Source: Phaeovulum molybdatiresistens
Lineage (GTDB): Bacteria; Pseudomonadota; Alphaproteobacteria; Rhodobacterales; Rhodobacteraceae
Reading direction: 5' to 3'
Assembly: GCF_023544865.1 (NCBI RefSeq)
Contig: NZ_JAMJFX010000010.1
Coordinates: 56,984 to 120,983 of the forward strand
Length of the DNA: 64,000 nt
Under the pieces are notes generated by a model. It saw nothing but the letters and a program-made list of their open reading frames with translations. It made no database searches and was not told the DNA's origin. Both the position numbers and the translations under genes were made by a program. Below are positions 35,764 to 44,837 of this stretch, in pieces. Every line of letters begins with the position of its first letter. Position 1 is the first letter of the stretch.

Positions 35764-36493
35764 CCGCATCTGTCTCCGCTTGCATCCCAAGTTCGTAGCG
35801 GCGGTTCTGCAAATACAGCAGCCGCATCTGGGCATAGCTATCAGCACTTTCATGCAGGATCGAATCAACACTGTCGCCAAAGCGCAGCCGATCACTGACT
35901 TTTGAGGCGATGTTCAGCCCCGTCGCGACCTTGGCATCATCGCCATCCAGCGACGCGCCGACCGGGTCGATGACCGCATCGACGATGCGACCAACGGTGT
36001 CACGCGCGGTTGAGGGGCCCAGCAACGGCAGCTCGACATAAGCACCCTCGCCAAAGCCCCAGACATGCAGCGTCTCGCCGAAATCGGTATCAACCTCGGG
36101 CAGGCCAAAATCCGTAGTGGCGGGATCGAACAGCCCCGCCAGCCCGAAGGTCGAGTTGATCAGGAACCGAAAGGCATTCTGCCCGGCATCCTCGATCCGG
36201 CCCTGCAGCAGCGAATTCACTACCTTCCCGGGCAGGCCAAGATGCCCGCCTGCGTTCGACGCGCTGCGCAGGATTGGCGCGGGCAGATCGCCGACGCCCC
36301 GCAACACGCCCCGGTCCCCCGAGAACAGCGCCCGGTCAACCGAACGGTTGAACGCATGAATCTGGCGGTTCGTGGCCTCATGGGGGTCATCGATGCCTTG
36401 GGCGACGGGCGCAGGCGTGCAGGCTGCGGTGACGGTCAGCAGAAACAGAACCGGCAGACTGCGGGCAAAATGCTGGGAAACCCGGTTGTTCAT
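35726..36493 (-). CDS. mlaA: MlaA/VacJ family outer membrane lipoprotein
   Basis: Outer-membrane lipoprotein of the Mla phospholipid transport system, 255 aa. The signal is SLPVLFLLTVTAACTPAP with a lipobox cysteine near residue 25. VacJ blocks are DDPHEATNRQIHAFNRSVDRALF, LLQGRIEDAGQNAFRFLINSTFGLAGLFDPATTDFGL, FGETLHVWGFGEGAYVELPLLGPSTARDTVGRIVDAVIDP and YLQNRRYELGMQ. It is followed by mlaC with an overlap, consistent with one operon. The ATG at 36493 follows AAGGTGA. Confidence 0.93.
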   Translation of the reverse strand: MNNRVSQHFARSLPVLFLLTVTAACTPAPVAQGIDDPHEATNRQIHAFNRSVDRALFSGDRGVLRGVGDLPAPILRSASNAGGHLGLPGKVVNSLLQGRIEDAGQNAFRFLINSTFGLAGLFDPATTDFGLPEVDTDFGETLHVWGFGEGAYVELPLLGPSTARDTVGRIVDAVIDPVGASLDGDDAKVATGLNIASKVSDRLRFGDSVDSILHESADSYAQMRLLYLQNRRYELGMQAETDADAYDPYEDPYAQ

Positions 36494-36666
36494 GACAATT
36501 TCACCTTCAAGGGTCCATGCGACAGGGCATTTCGGGAACCGGGTGTCCGACAGACGAAAACCGGCCCGGCCTGCAGGCATACCTAGTGGCCACCTTCCGG
36601 TGTGGCAAGGCAGGGCGGCTGGAAACCGGAACTTTACGCTTCGGTGCGACACAAGCGGAACAATAG

Positions 36667-38409
36667 ATGGAAAACCCCATGTCGCATCCCAACGGCCCCA
36701 ACGGCGCATCCGAATTGCGCAGCGCGCTGGCACAGAACCGTTCGCTGTTCTGGGTGGTGCTGGTGTTTTCCGCCTTCGTGAACCTGCTGATGCTGACTGG
36801 TCCGTTATTCATGCTGCAGGTCTATGACCGCGTCCTGACCTCCCGCTCGGTTGAGACGCTGGCCGCGCTTTTTGGCCTTGTCCTGTTTCTGTTCGTGGTG
36901 ATGGGCGTCCTGGATCATGCGCGCGGCCGGATCATGACGCGCATAGCGTTGCGCGTTCATGGGTCATTGGAAACCCGGGTATTTTCGGCCTCGGTCCGGC
37001 GCAGCACCACGGCCCCTACCGATGGCGCGGCCGCCGCCGCATTGCGCGATCTGGATGCCATCCAAAGGCTTCTGGCGGCGCCGGCCTTCCTTGCGCTTTT
37101 CGATGCGCCCTGGGTTCCGCTGTTCCTTGCTGCAATTTTCATCTTTCACCCGTGGCTTGGCATCCTTGCGACCGCCGGGGCCCTGGGGCTTGGTGTGATG
37201 ACGCTTCTGAACCAGCGCCTGACCGCCGTTCCCTTGCGCGCCGCACATGGCGCATCTGCCCGGGCAGAGCGTCTGGCGGATCAGCTGCGCGATGAGGCCG
37301 AGACCGTTCTGGCGCTGGGCATGCTGGAAAACGGGTTCTGCCGCTGGCACGTGGCCCGGATGGCCGCCTTGCCCGGCATGGTGCGGGCCGCCGATCTTGG
37401 CGGGGGTTTTGCGGCATTCACCCGGTTCTTCAGGCTTCTGCTGCAGTCGGCGATGCTGGCGCTTGGCGCCTGGCTTGTCCTGCGTGGCGAATTGACGGCG
37501 GGCGCGATGATCGCGGCCTCGATCGTTCTGGGCCGTGCGCTCATGCCGGTCGAACAGGTGATCGCAGGCTGGCCATTGGTCGCGCGCGCCCGCGAAGGCT
37601 GGGGGCGGCTGTCGGGGCTTCTGGGCGATGTGGTGCCTGACCCAGGTCGCACCGCCTTGCCCCGCCCCCGCGCCCTGCTGGAGGTGGCCGATCTGACGGT
37701 CGTTCCACCCGGGCAGCAGGTGGCGACGCTGCGCATGGTATCTTTCCATCTTGAACCAGGGCAGGCACTTGGCGTGATCGGCCCTTCGGGGGCGGGAAAG
37801 TCGACACTTGCCCGGGCCATCTGTGCCGGTTTGCGCCCGGCGGCGGGAACGATTCGCCTGGACGATGCGGCGTTGGACAATTATGGCCCCGACGTCCAGG
37901 AAACACTTATTGGCTATCTGCCGCAGCGTGTCGCGTTGTTTGACGGCACGATTGCTGAAAACATCGCGCGGATGTCGCCCGCCCCTGACGCCGGAATGGT
38001 CGTGCAGGCCGCGCAGAAGGCCGCCGCGCATCAGATGATCCTGGCGTTGCCCGATGGATACGACACCCGAATCAGCGGAAACGGGTCACGGCTTTCGGGC
38101 GGGCAGATCCAGCGCATTGGCCTGGCGCGCGCGCTTTACGGAAACCCGGTCCTGCTGGTGCTGGATGAACCGAACGCCCACCTTGACCATGATGGCAGCC
38201 TGGCGCTGAACCTTGCCGTGCGCGCGATGAAGGCGGGCGGGGGGGCGGTGCTGATCATGGCCCATCGTCCCGCTGCAATCACCGAATGTGACAACCTTCT
38301 GGTCCTTGAGGGCGGGATGCGCCGCGCCTTCGGCCCCCGGGATGAGGTCTTGCGCGCGATGACCCGGAACGTGACTGATATTGTCCGCAGCGCGGGTCTT
38401 GGGGGATGA
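36667..38409 (+). CDS. Type I secretion system permease/ATPase
   Basis: A 580-aa ABC exporter of the PrtD/HlyB-like group. The N-terminal transmembrane domain carries NRSLFWVVLVFSAFVNLLMLTGPLFMLQVYDRVLTSRSVETLAAL. The ATPase has Walker A GPSGAGKST at residues 372-380, the signature LSGGQIQRIGLARAL and Walker B PVLLVLDEPNAHLDHDG. Its HlyD partner starts four bases later. It forms the inner-membrane part of a channel that also needs TolC, which is not here. No RTX-repeat substrate or protease is adjacent. Confidence 0.92.
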   Translation: MENPMSHPNGPNGASELRSALAQNRSLFWVVLVFSAFVNLLMLTGPLFMLQVYDRVLTSRSVETLAALFGLVLFLFVVMGVLDHARGRIMTRIALRVHGSLETRVFSASVRRSTTAPTDGAAAAALRDLDAIQRLLAAPAFLALFDAPWVPLFLAAIFIFHPWLGILATAGALGLGVMTLLNQRLTAVPLRAAHGASARAERLADQLRDEAETVLALGMLENGFCRWHVARMAALPGMVRAADLGGGFAAFTRFFRLLLQSAMLALGAWLVLRGELTAGAMIAASIVLGRALMPVEQVIAGWPLVARAREGWGRLSGLLGDVVPDPGRTALPRPRALLEVADLTVVPPGQQVATLRMVSFHLEPGQALGVIGPSGAGKSTLARAICAGLRPAAGTIRLDDAALDNYGPDVQETLIGYLPQRVALFDGTIAENIARMSPAPDAGMVVQAAQKAAAHQMILALPDGYDTRISGNGSRLSGGQIQRIGLARALYGNPVLLVLDEPNAHLDHDGSLALNLAVRAMKAGGGAVLIMAHRPAAITECDNLLVLEGGMRRAFGPRDEVLRAMTRNVTDIVRSAGLGG

Positions 38410-38413
38410 GGCA

Positions 38414-39709
38414 ATGGTGACCGATGTGTCAACCCGCGGGCCCGTGCTGCTGGGCCTTGTCATGATCGGTGTTCTACTGGGCGGCTTTGGGCTCTGGTCG
38501 GGGCTGGCACGCATTTCCGGGGCGGTGGTTGCGGCGGGGCAGGTCGAAGTGGATCAGAAGCGTCAGGTTGTGCAGCACCCGGACGGCGGTGTCGTCGCCG
38601 ACATATTCGTACGCGATGGCGATCCTGTCCGCGCCGGTCAGCCGCTGATCCGGCTGAACGGCGACATACTACGATCGGAACTTGCGATTGTTGAGGGGCA
38701 GTATTTTGAACTGCTGGCCCGCCGCGGCCGCCTTGAGGCGGAACGATCAGGGGCCATGGCCCCGGTCTTTCCCCCTGAATTGCAGCGCGTGGTGGATCAA
38801 CGGGCCGAAGTGGCCACCCTGATGGACGGTCAGGCGCGGCTGTTCACGGCCCGTGCCGATACGGTTGCGCGATCGCTTGACCAGCTTGGCCGTCGTCTGG
38901 ACCAGACCCGCAGCCAGATTGGCGGAATCGAGGCCCAGATTGCCGCGTTGGGGACGCAGAGCCAACTGATCGCCCGGGAACTGCAGGACCAGCGCGGGTT
39001 GCTTTCCAAGGGGCTTGCCCAGGCCGGTCGTGTTCTGGCGCTGGAGCGCGAAGCCGCTGCGCTGGCCGGGCGCCTGGGTGAACTTTCCGCGCTGCGCGCA
39101 CAGGCCGAGGGGCGGCTGGCGGAAATCGAACTGGAACGGCTGCGCCTTGCCTCGGCCCGCCGCGAAGAGGCCGAGGCTGCGCTGCGCGAAGACAGCGACC
39201 GGCAGCTGGAGCTGGCCGAGCGACGACGCATTTTGCAGGCGCGCATCGCGGCGCTGGACATTCGCGCGCCCGTCGGCGGGGTTGTTCACGCCATGGCGGT
39301 TACGACCCCGGGGGCGGTCATTCGCGCGGCTGAACCACTTCTGTTCCTGGTCCCGCAGGACCGGCCCCTGGTCATCGCCGCGCAGATCCCGACAGTGCAT
39401 ATTGATGAGTTGCACATCGGGCAGCAGGCTACGCTGCGCCTGTCTGCCGTCGCCGGGCACAACGCACCGGAACTGTCTGGGCATGTCGCGCGCATTTCCG
39501 CCGACGCGCTGATGGATGAGGGCACGCGCATGCCGTTCTACCGGGCCGAAATCATTCCCGCCCCCGATGCGCTGACACGCCTTGGCGATCTTGCCCTGAT
39601 CCCGGGGATGCCGGTCGATGTGTTCATCCAGACCGGGTCACGCGCGCCGCTGTCTTACCTGCTAAGCCCGTTTACAAATTTCTTCGTCCGCGCATTTCGC
39701 GAAAGCTGA
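38414..39709 (+). CDS. HlyD family type I secretion periplasmic adaptor
   Basis: A 431-aa membrane-fusion protein. It has one N-terminal membrane segment (PVLLGLVMIGVLLGGFGLWSGLARISGAVVAAGQV), then VVQHPDGGVVADIFVRDGDPVRAGQPLIRLN (lipoyl half), a long coiled coil (roughly residues 95-280), and LDIRAPVGGVVHAMAVTTPGAVIRAAEPLLFLVPQDRPLVIAAQIPTVHIDELHIGQQATL (second lipoyl half and beta barrel). It ends with a C-terminal SYLLSPFTNFFVRAF. It links the ABC exporter to an outer-membrane TolC. Confidence 0.93.
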   Translation: MVTDVSTRGPVLLGLVMIGVLLGGFGLWSGLARISGAVVAAGQVEVDQKRQVVQHPDGGVVADIFVRDGDPVRAGQPLIRLNGDILRSELAIVEGQYFELLARRGRLEAERSGAMAPVFPPELQRVVDQRAEVATLMDGQARLFTARADTVARSLDQLGRRLDQTRSQIGGIEAQIAALGTQSQLIARELQDQRGLLSKGLAQAGRVLALEREAAALAGRLGELSALRAQAEGRLAEIELERLRLASARREEAEAALREDSDRQLELAERRRILQARIAALDIRAPVGGVVHAMAVTTPGAVIRAAEPLLFLVPQDRPLVIAAQIPTVHIDELHIGQQATLRLSAVAGHNAPELSGHVARISADALMDEGTRMPFYRAEIIPAPDALTRLGDLALIPGMPVDVFIQTGSRAPLSYLLSPFTNFFVRAFRES

Positions 39710-39755
39710 TCGTCTTCCTGATCACCCGGGCAAGACAGAAGGCCCAGCGCTGGCA

Positions 39756-40670
39756 TCACCGCAGGCGCCAAGCCTGCAGGATGTATTGCGCGGTCATCAG
39801 GTCTAGATGCGCGCCGCCACCATTCTTGCACAGGGTGATGTCCTGCGCAGTCTCGCGCCGGAACGCCCCCGCCCCAAGATCGTAGTAATCGCCGACGATG
39901 TCGGTCTCGCGGATGATTCCGCGGGCGATCGGGTCGCGGAACTCGCCGATGTGATGGATCGTCGTGGCGCGCGAATCGCAAAACAGCCGGGCCCGTTTCA
40001 ACGCGGTGTCGTCCACTTCACGCATGTCGGGACGATAGGCGCCGATCAGATCCAGATGTGTGCCCGGCGCCAGCCATGCCCCCCGGATCACGGGCTCGGA
40101 TGACATCGTGGTCGTAGCGATGATCTCTGCCTGCCGCACCGCGGCCTCCAGATCGGCGGCCACACTGGCGCCGGTGGCCTCGGCCAGCCGCGCGGCCGAT
40201 CCGGCGGTGCGGTTCCAGATGGTGAAGGCGGCGCCGGGAAAAGCGGCGGAATAGGCTGCGATCATGGATCGCGCAACCGCACCCGCTCCCACGATCAGGA
40301 TGCGCCGCGCGTCGGGGCGGGCAAGTTTGCGCGCCGCAAGAAGGCTGTCGCCCGCCGTTTTCCATTTCGTCACAAGGTGGAAATCGACGGTCGCTTCCAG
40401 CAGGCCGGTGCGGTCGTTCAGCAGGTTCATCGCACCGTTGACCATGCCGCGCCCCTGGTCGGGGTTGCCCGGAAAGATCGTGGCGGCCTTCACCGCAATG
40501 CCCAGCCCGTCGATCCAGGCGGACCGGGTCAGCAAGGTATCGGGGCCGCGATACAGGAAGGTATCGGCCACCTCGGCGCGGGGCAGGCGGTGGCCGGCTT
40601 CCAGCGCCTCGGTCAGGGTCAGCCAGTCCAGATGGGCCTCGGCCTCGGGGCCGATCAAGTCGATGCTCAT
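39756..40670 (-). CDS. Ornithine cyclodeaminase/mu-crystallin family protein
   Basis: NAD(P)-dependent family of 304 aa. The start [27 protein letters not shown] overlaps the stop of the upstream HAD gene (ATGA type). The nucleotide motif VGAGAVARSMIAAYSAAFPGAAFTIWNRT and QGRGMVNGAMNLLNDRTGLLEATVDFHLVTKWKTAGDSLLAARKLA belong to the family. Members include ornithine cyclodeaminase, alanine dehydrogenase and ketimine reductase types, so the exact substrate is open. It is last in a five-gene minus-strand run. Confidence 0.83.
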   Translation of the reverse strand: MSIDLIGPEAEAHLDWLTLTEALEAGHRLPRAEVADTFLYRGPDTLLTRSAWIDGLGIAVKAATIFPGNPDQGRGMVNGAMNLLNDRTGLLEATVDFHLVTKWKTAGDSLLAARKLARPDARRILIVGAGAVARSMIAAYSAAFPGAAFTIWNRTAGSAARLAEATGASVAADLEAAVRQAEIIATTTMSSEPVIRGAWLAPGTHLDLIGAYRPDMREVDDTALKRARLFCDSRATTIHHIGEFRDPIARGIIRETDIVGDYYDLGAGAFRRETAQDITLCKNGGGAHLDLMTAQYILQAWRLR

Positions 40671-41284
40671 TGCGCTTCCTTGGCGGTCAGAAGGCCTGCG
40701 GCCACCAGCCGCGAAGCCCAGCCTTCGGGCCCGGTGAACAAATGCGTCTGCCAGCCACGCGCGGCGGCGGCTGCGATGTTGTCTGCCCGGTCGTCGGTGA
40801 ACAGCAGCGCGCCAGGGGCCAGGCCGCAATCGGATTCGACCCGTTCATAGATCCGCGGGTCGGGTTTGATTACGCCCAGATGACCCGAGACATAGGCCCG
40901 GTCGAAGGCACGCAGGAAAGGATAGAAGCCGCTGGCATGCTCGAAGCTGCCGATGCCGAAGTTGGTCAGCGCGAAGACCGGCACCCCCTTGGCCTGCAAT
41001 GCCTGCATCAGGCGCAGCGACCGCGGGATTACGGGCTGGGCCATCTGGATCCAGTCGTCGTGCCAGCGGCGGATATGGTCGCGCCAGCGCGGGTAGCGGT
41101 CTGCCCAGGCGTAGATGGTTTCGCGGAATGGGCCGCCGGCGTCGATCACGTCATTCATGCCGTGCAGGTCGACCTCGGCGAACATCGCCTCACGCTCGGC
41201 GCGGGGCATGATCGTGTCATAGAACCGCTCGGGCTGCCATTCGATCAGCACGTTGCCGATGTCGAAAACCACGGCCTCAACCAT
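40667..41284 (-). CDS. HAD family hydrolase (YihX-like subgroup)
   Basis: A 205-aa HAD hydrolase. Motif I is [12 protein letters not shown]: the second acidic residue of the usual DxD is Gly, as in the YihX sugar-phosphatase group. Motif II is ALTNFGI, motif [14 protein letters not shown], and motif [16 protein letters not shown]. The cap domain is helical (about residues 20-85). It overlaps the OCD start downstream by 4 bp and the YaiI stop upstream by 8 bp. Substrate unknown, probably a sugar or organic phosphate. Confidence 0.83.
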   Translation of the reverse strand: MVEAVVFDIGNVLIEWQPERFYDTIMPRAEREAMFAEVDLHGMNDVIDAGGPFRETIYAWADRYPRWRDHIRRWHDDWIQMAQPVIPRSLRLMQALQAKGVPVFALTNFGIGSFEHASGFYPFLRAFDRAYVSGHLGVIKPDPRIYERVESDCGLAPGALLFTDDRADNIAAAAARGWQTHLFTGPEGWASRLVAAGLLTAKEAQ

Positions 41285-41738
41285 TCCCGTCCCTCATTGC
41301 GGCGCGCGCGGTGCGGTCCAGCGCATCCAGAAACCGCGACCTATCGGCCTTGGTGAACCCCTTGCCGCCACCCTGGCGAAACGGATCGGCGCTGCGCAGG
41401 TCGGCCATCAGGTCGCGGGTCGCCAGCACGTTGCCGATATTGGCGGGGGTCAGCGCCTCGCCGTCATGCTTCAGGACACGCGCGCCGGCGGCCACGCATT
41501 TCGCCGCCAGTGGGATGTCGCCGGTCACCACAACATCGCCGCGGCCGGCGCGGTCGGCGATCCACTTGTCGGCCTCATCCGGGCCTTCGGGGACATAGAC
41601 CATCTGAACCAGCGGGTTGGCCGAGGGCCGCAGCCCGCCGTTCGACACGATCAGAAGTTCGATCCCCAGACGCGTCGCCACGCGCTCGGCCTCATCCTTT
41701 ACGGGGCAGGCATCGGCATCCAGATAGATCACCGCCAA
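41277..41738 (-). CDS. YaiI/YqxD family protein (DUF188)
   Basis: A 153-aa protein with DUF188 blocks at [80 protein letters not shown] and [23 protein letters not shown]. Members resemble PIN-like nucleases by fold, and the function is not established. It overlaps the S-formylglutathione hydrolase stop by 10 bp upstream and the HAD start by 8 bp. Confidence 0.87.
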   Translation of the reverse strand: MAVIYLDADACPVKDEAERVATRLGIELLIVSNGGLRPSANPLVQMVYVPEGPDEADKWIADRAGRGDVVVTGDIPLAAKCVAAGARVLKHDGEALTPANIGNVLATRDLMADLRSADPFRQGGGKGFTKADRSRFLDALDRTARAAMRDGNG

Positions 41739-42559
41739 AGCGCCTCGGCATGGAAAGCGATATGGTCGGGGATAAAGCTGGCCACGAAGAAATAGCTGTG
41801 GTCATAGCCGCGCTGCACGCGGAAGGCGCCGGGCTGGCGACGGGTGGCCATTGCACCGGCCAGCGCCTCGGGGCGCAGAAGGGTCAGGAACTGATCCTGC
41901 GCGCCCTGATCCACCAGCACATCGCCATCAAACCCGTATTCCGTCATCAGATGGGTGGAATCGTGGTTCAGCCAAAGGCTTTCGTCGCTGCCAAGATAGG
42001 CCGAAAGCTGTTTGCGACCCCAGTCCGATTGCGTCGGCTGCGCGATCGGCGCGAAGGCGGAAACCGACCGGAACCGCCCCGGCAGGCGCATGGCCAGCGT
42101 CAGCGCGCCATGCCCGCCCATCGAATGGCCGGTGATGGACTGGCGCTCCTCATCCAGCGGGAAGGCGGCGGTGACGATGCGGGGCAGTTCCTCGGCCAGG
42201 TAATCCCACATACGGAAATGCGGTGCCCAGGGTGCCTGGGTGGCGTTGACGTAGAACCCGGCACCCTGGCCCAGATCATAGGCTTCGTCATTGGCGACGC
42301 CTTCGCCGCGCGGCGAGGTGTCGGGGAAGACCAGCGCCAGCCCGTGTTCGGCGGCCCATTTCTGCGCGCCGGCCTTGACCATGGCGTTTTCGTGGGTGCA
42401 GGTCAGCCCCGACAGATACCACAGCACCGGCACCGGGCTGCGGTCGGCCTCTTCGGGCAGAAACAGACCAAAGGTCATCTCGGTTCCGGTGGCCTGTGAG
42501 GGGTGGGCATAAACGCCCTGAACGCCCCCGAAACAGCGATTTTCCGATATCGTGCGCAT
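41729..42559 (-). CDS. fghA: S-formylglutathione hydrolase
   Basis: Last step of glutathione-linked formaldehyde oxidation: hydrolyses S-formylglutathione to formate and glutathione. The 276-aa alpha/beta hydrolase has [86 protein letters not shown], and nucleophile Ser146 in [20 protein letters not shown]. No glutathione-dependent formaldehyde dehydrogenase is adjacent. It follows the AEC permease by about 10 bases. Confidence 0.93.
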   Translation of the reverse strand: MRTISENRCFGGVQGVYAHPSQATGTEMTFGLFLPEEADRSPVPVLWYLSGLTCTHENAMVKAGAQKWAAEHGLALVFPDTSPRGEGVANDEAYDLGQGAGFYVNATQAPWAPHFRMWDYLAEELPRIVTAAFPLDEERQSITGHSMGGHGALTLAMRLPGRFRSVSAFAPIAQPTQSDWGRKQLSAYLGSDESLWLNHDSTHLMTEYGFDGDVLVDQGAQDQFLTLLRPEALAGAMATRRQPGAFRVQRGYDHSYFFVASFIPDHIAFHAEALWR

Positions 42560-42569
42560 CTGTCTTCTC

Positions 42570-43499
42570 CTAAAGGCTTGTGACCCAGGCGATGACGGCT
42601 GGCACCGTAAGGATGCTGACAGCCGTGGAAATCAGGATCGAGGCCGAAACGCGCTGCGGCGCAACCCCGTAGTGACTGGCAAGGATATAGACATTGCCCG
42701 CCACGGGAAGGGCCGCAGCCGCGATCATCACACCGGCGGCGTAGATTTCGACCTGGAACACCCAAAGCGCCATCACCGCGACGGCCAGGGGGTGCAACAC
42801 CAGCTTGGCAAAGGACAGCCAAAGCGCGGGGCGCACACGTTCCGCGGATCGCTCGGCCAGTGATGCGCCGATGGCGAACAGCGCCACCGGCGTTGCCGCG
42901 GCCCCCAGCAGGGTCATGAATTCGCCCAGGGGCTGCGGCATCGGCAGCTTCATCGCGGCCCAGGCAAGGCCCGCCGCCATGGACACGATCATCGGGTTCT
43001 TCAGCAGGCCCAGCCCCAGCGCCCCGAACAGCGACCATGAAACCCTGCCGTGCCGGGCCTTGGTCACGATCAGGGTGAACAGGCTGGAAAACACGATCAG
43101 GTCAATCGCCAGCACCATCAGAACCGGACCCGCCGCAGCCGGCCCCAGCAGCATCACCAGCATCGGCACACCCAGAAAGCCGGTATTGCCGGTCATCGCG
43201 GTATGCGCCTCCATCGCCGCCTCGGCGGCGGGAAGGCGCCGGGCCAGGGCCGCGCCCATCCCCAGCGCCCAGACCAGGACCGATCCGCACAGATAGGCCA
43301 GCGCGAAGGCCGGGTCGAACAGCTGATCCAGCGACAGCTGCGCGCTGAAATTGAACAGCATCGCCGACAGCGCGAAATAAAAGACGAATTTCGTCAGCGC
43401 CGCCGTTGCTTGGGCGGGGAACACGCGGATGCGCCCGGCAAACCAGCCCAGGCCGATCACCGCGAAAAAGGGAAGGGTCTTGATAAAGATCGCCAGCAT
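42570..43499 (-). CDS. AEC family transporter
   Basis: Auxin-efflux-carrier-family membrane transporter of 309 aa with about ten membrane segments (LAIFIKTLPFFAVIGLGWFAGRI to VSILTVPAVIAWVTSL). Family signatures are TGNTGFLGVPMLVMLLGP and AGLAWAAMKLPMPQPLGEFMTLLGAAATPVALFAIGASLAE. The ATG at 43499 is taken; an in-frame TTG lies two codons upstream. Substrates of the family are organic acids such as malate, not determinable here. It heads the run that leads to fghA. Confidence 0.88.
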   Translation of the reverse strand: MLAIFIKTLPFFAVIGLGWFAGRIRVFPAQATAALTKFVFYFALSAMLFNFSAQLSLDQLFDPAFALAYLCGSVLVWALGMGAALARRLPAAEAAMEAHTAMTGNTGFLGVPMLVMLLGPAAAGPVLMVLAIDLIVFSSLFTLIVTKARHGRVSWSLFGALGLGLLKNPMIVSMAAGLAWAAMKLPMPQPLGEFMTLLGAAATPVALFAIGASLAERSAERVRPALWLSFAKLVLHPLAVAVMALWVFQVEIYAAGVMIAAAALPVAGNVYILASHYGVAPQRVSASILISTAVSILTVPAVIAWVTSL

Positions 43500-43565
43500 G
43501 GCCAATGGCTAGCATGCGGCCTTTTGCCTTGCCAGCGCCGCTTGGAAAATTCTTTCTCCGGTCTG

Positions 43566-44543
43566 TCAGCCCCCGCCGATCAGCGCGCCCGCGGCAAAGA
43601 CCAGCGCGCCCCCCAGCACCACCTGCATCGCCGCCCGCAGGAAGGGCGTTTCCATGAAGCGGTTCTGAATCCAGGCGATTGCCCAAAGCTCGATGAAGAC
43701 GACGATGATCGCGATGGTGGTGGCGGTCCAGAAATCGGGGATCAGATAGGGCAGGGCGTGGCCCATGCCCCCCAGCGCCGTCATGATGCCCGAGGCAAAG
43801 CCGCGTTTCCACGGGCTGCCGCGCCCCGACAATTCGCCATCATCGGATGCGGCTTCGGTAAAGCCCATGGATATGCCCGCCCCGACCGAGGCAGCGGCCC
43901 CCACCAGAAATGTGGTCCAGGTGTCCTGTGTGGCAAAGGCGGTGGCAAAGATCGGCGCCAGCGTCGAGACCGAACCATCCATCAGCCCAGCCAGACCGGG
44001 CTGCACCCAGGTCAGCACGAACTGGCGGTGGGCGGCGCGGTCCTCTTCGGATTTGGCATCTTCGGTCAGGTGGGTTTCGCCCAGTTCCTGCGCGCGCGTC
44101 TGGTGGCCCTGTTCCGCGGCGGCCAGATCGCCCAGAAGCTTTCGCGTTGCCGCGTCTGCGGTGCGTTGCGCGGCGCGGGTGTAGAACTGTCCGGCTTCGC
44201 GCTCCATCGCCTCGGCCTCGGCGCGGATGGCGTCAAGCGGCAGGTTCTTGGCCAGCCAGATCGGTTTGCGGGCGTAAAAGCCCGCGACATGTTCGCGCCG
44301 GATCAGTGGGATCATCTCGCCAAACCGGTCGCGGTGGCGATCGATCAGGCGGCGCCGGTGTTCATCCTCTTCGGCGGCCATGGCCTCAAAGATCCGCGCG
44401 GTGGCCGGATAATCGGCGCGCAGCCGTTCGGCATATTGGCGGTAGATGCGGGCGTCGTCCTCTTCCGAGGAAATGGCAAGCGCCAGCACCTCTTGTTCGC
44501 TGAGGTCCGAGAAGCGGCGGCGCTGGGCAAATCCGGGGATCAT
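43566..44543 (-). CDS. mbfA: Membrane-bound ferritin/iron exporter MbfA (rubrerythrin-VIT1 fusion)
   Basis: A 325-aa fusion of an N-terminal ferritin-like di-iron domain (residues about 1-165) and a C-terminal VIT1/CCC1 membrane domain. Iron-binding acidic/histidine pairs are in LALAISSEEDDARIYRQYAERL, MAAEEDEHRRRLIDRHRDRFG, EAMEREAGQFYTRA and LAAAEQGHQTRA. The membrane half has GLAGLMDGSVSTLAPIFATAFATQDTWTTFLVGAAASVGAGISMGFTEAASDDGE. In alphaproteobacteria MbfA exports iron and is repressed by Irr. A perfect ICE palindrome lies 13 bases upstream of its start codon. Confidence 0.93.
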   Translation of the reverse strand: MIPGFAQRRRFSDLSEQEVLALAISSEEDDARIYRQYAERLRADYPATARIFEAMAAEEDEHRRRLIDRHRDRFGEMIPLIRREHVAGFYARKPIWLAKNLPLDAIRAEAEAMEREAGQFYTRAAQRTADAATRKLLGDLAAAEQGHQTRAQELGETHLTEDAKSEEDRAAHRQFVLTWVQPGLAGLMDGSVSTLAPIFATAFATQDTWTTFLVGAAASVGAGISMGFTEAASDDGELSGRGSPWKRGFASGIMTALGGMGHALPYLIPDFWTATTIAIIVVFIELWAIAWIQNRFMETPFLRAAMQVVLGGALVFAAGALIGGG

Positions 44544-44555
44544 TGCGGGGCTCCG

Positions 44556-44572
44556 TTTAGAATTATTCTAAT
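44556..44572. promoter_or_regulatory. Irr-type iron control element (ICE) upstream of mbfA
   Basis: TTTAGAATTATTCTAAT contains TTAGAA and TTCTAA as perfect inverted 6-mers with a 3-base spacer, as in the ICE/Irr-box of alphaproteobacteria. It sits 13 bases upstream of the mbfA ATG, so bound Irr would block transcription. Repression at low iron (active Irr) is the expected effect. Confidence 0.8.
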
Positions 44573-44669
44573 GTATCGTGGTGGCGCATGCATGCAACTG
44601 GCAAAATGAACCGAGCATCCAACATTCATCCTGAAAACTGAGCTGACCTGCTCAGTCGGGAATTGGCCG

Positions 44670-44837
44670 ATGATACGCATCATTCTGGGCCTTGTCCTTG
44701 CCGTTGCGACCGCCGCCCCGGTGCTTGCCGGGGGCATGGGGTTTGACCTTCCGCGCCTGGGCTTTCCGGCGCAAGGGGAAACGGTGACGCGGGCCCGTTC
44801 CGATCTGGTTCAGTCCGCGTCCGGCGCGCCGGACTGA
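44670..44837 (+). CDS. Small exported protein, 55 aa
   Basis: A 55-codon frame starting at 44670: residues 1-20 form a typical signal peptide (IRIILGLVLAVATAAPVLA) ending LAG-GM, then a short mature peptide (GGMGFDLPRLGFPAQG...VTRARSDLVQSASGAPD) with no cysteine. The frame ends inside the convergent trhO stop region (28-bp overlap). No good Shine-Dalgarno is obvious (AATTGGCCG). No family is recognised; it could be a real small secreted peptide. Confidence 0.55.
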   Translation: MIRIILGLVLAVATAAPVLAGGMGFDLPRLGFPAQGETVTRARSDLVQSASGAPD

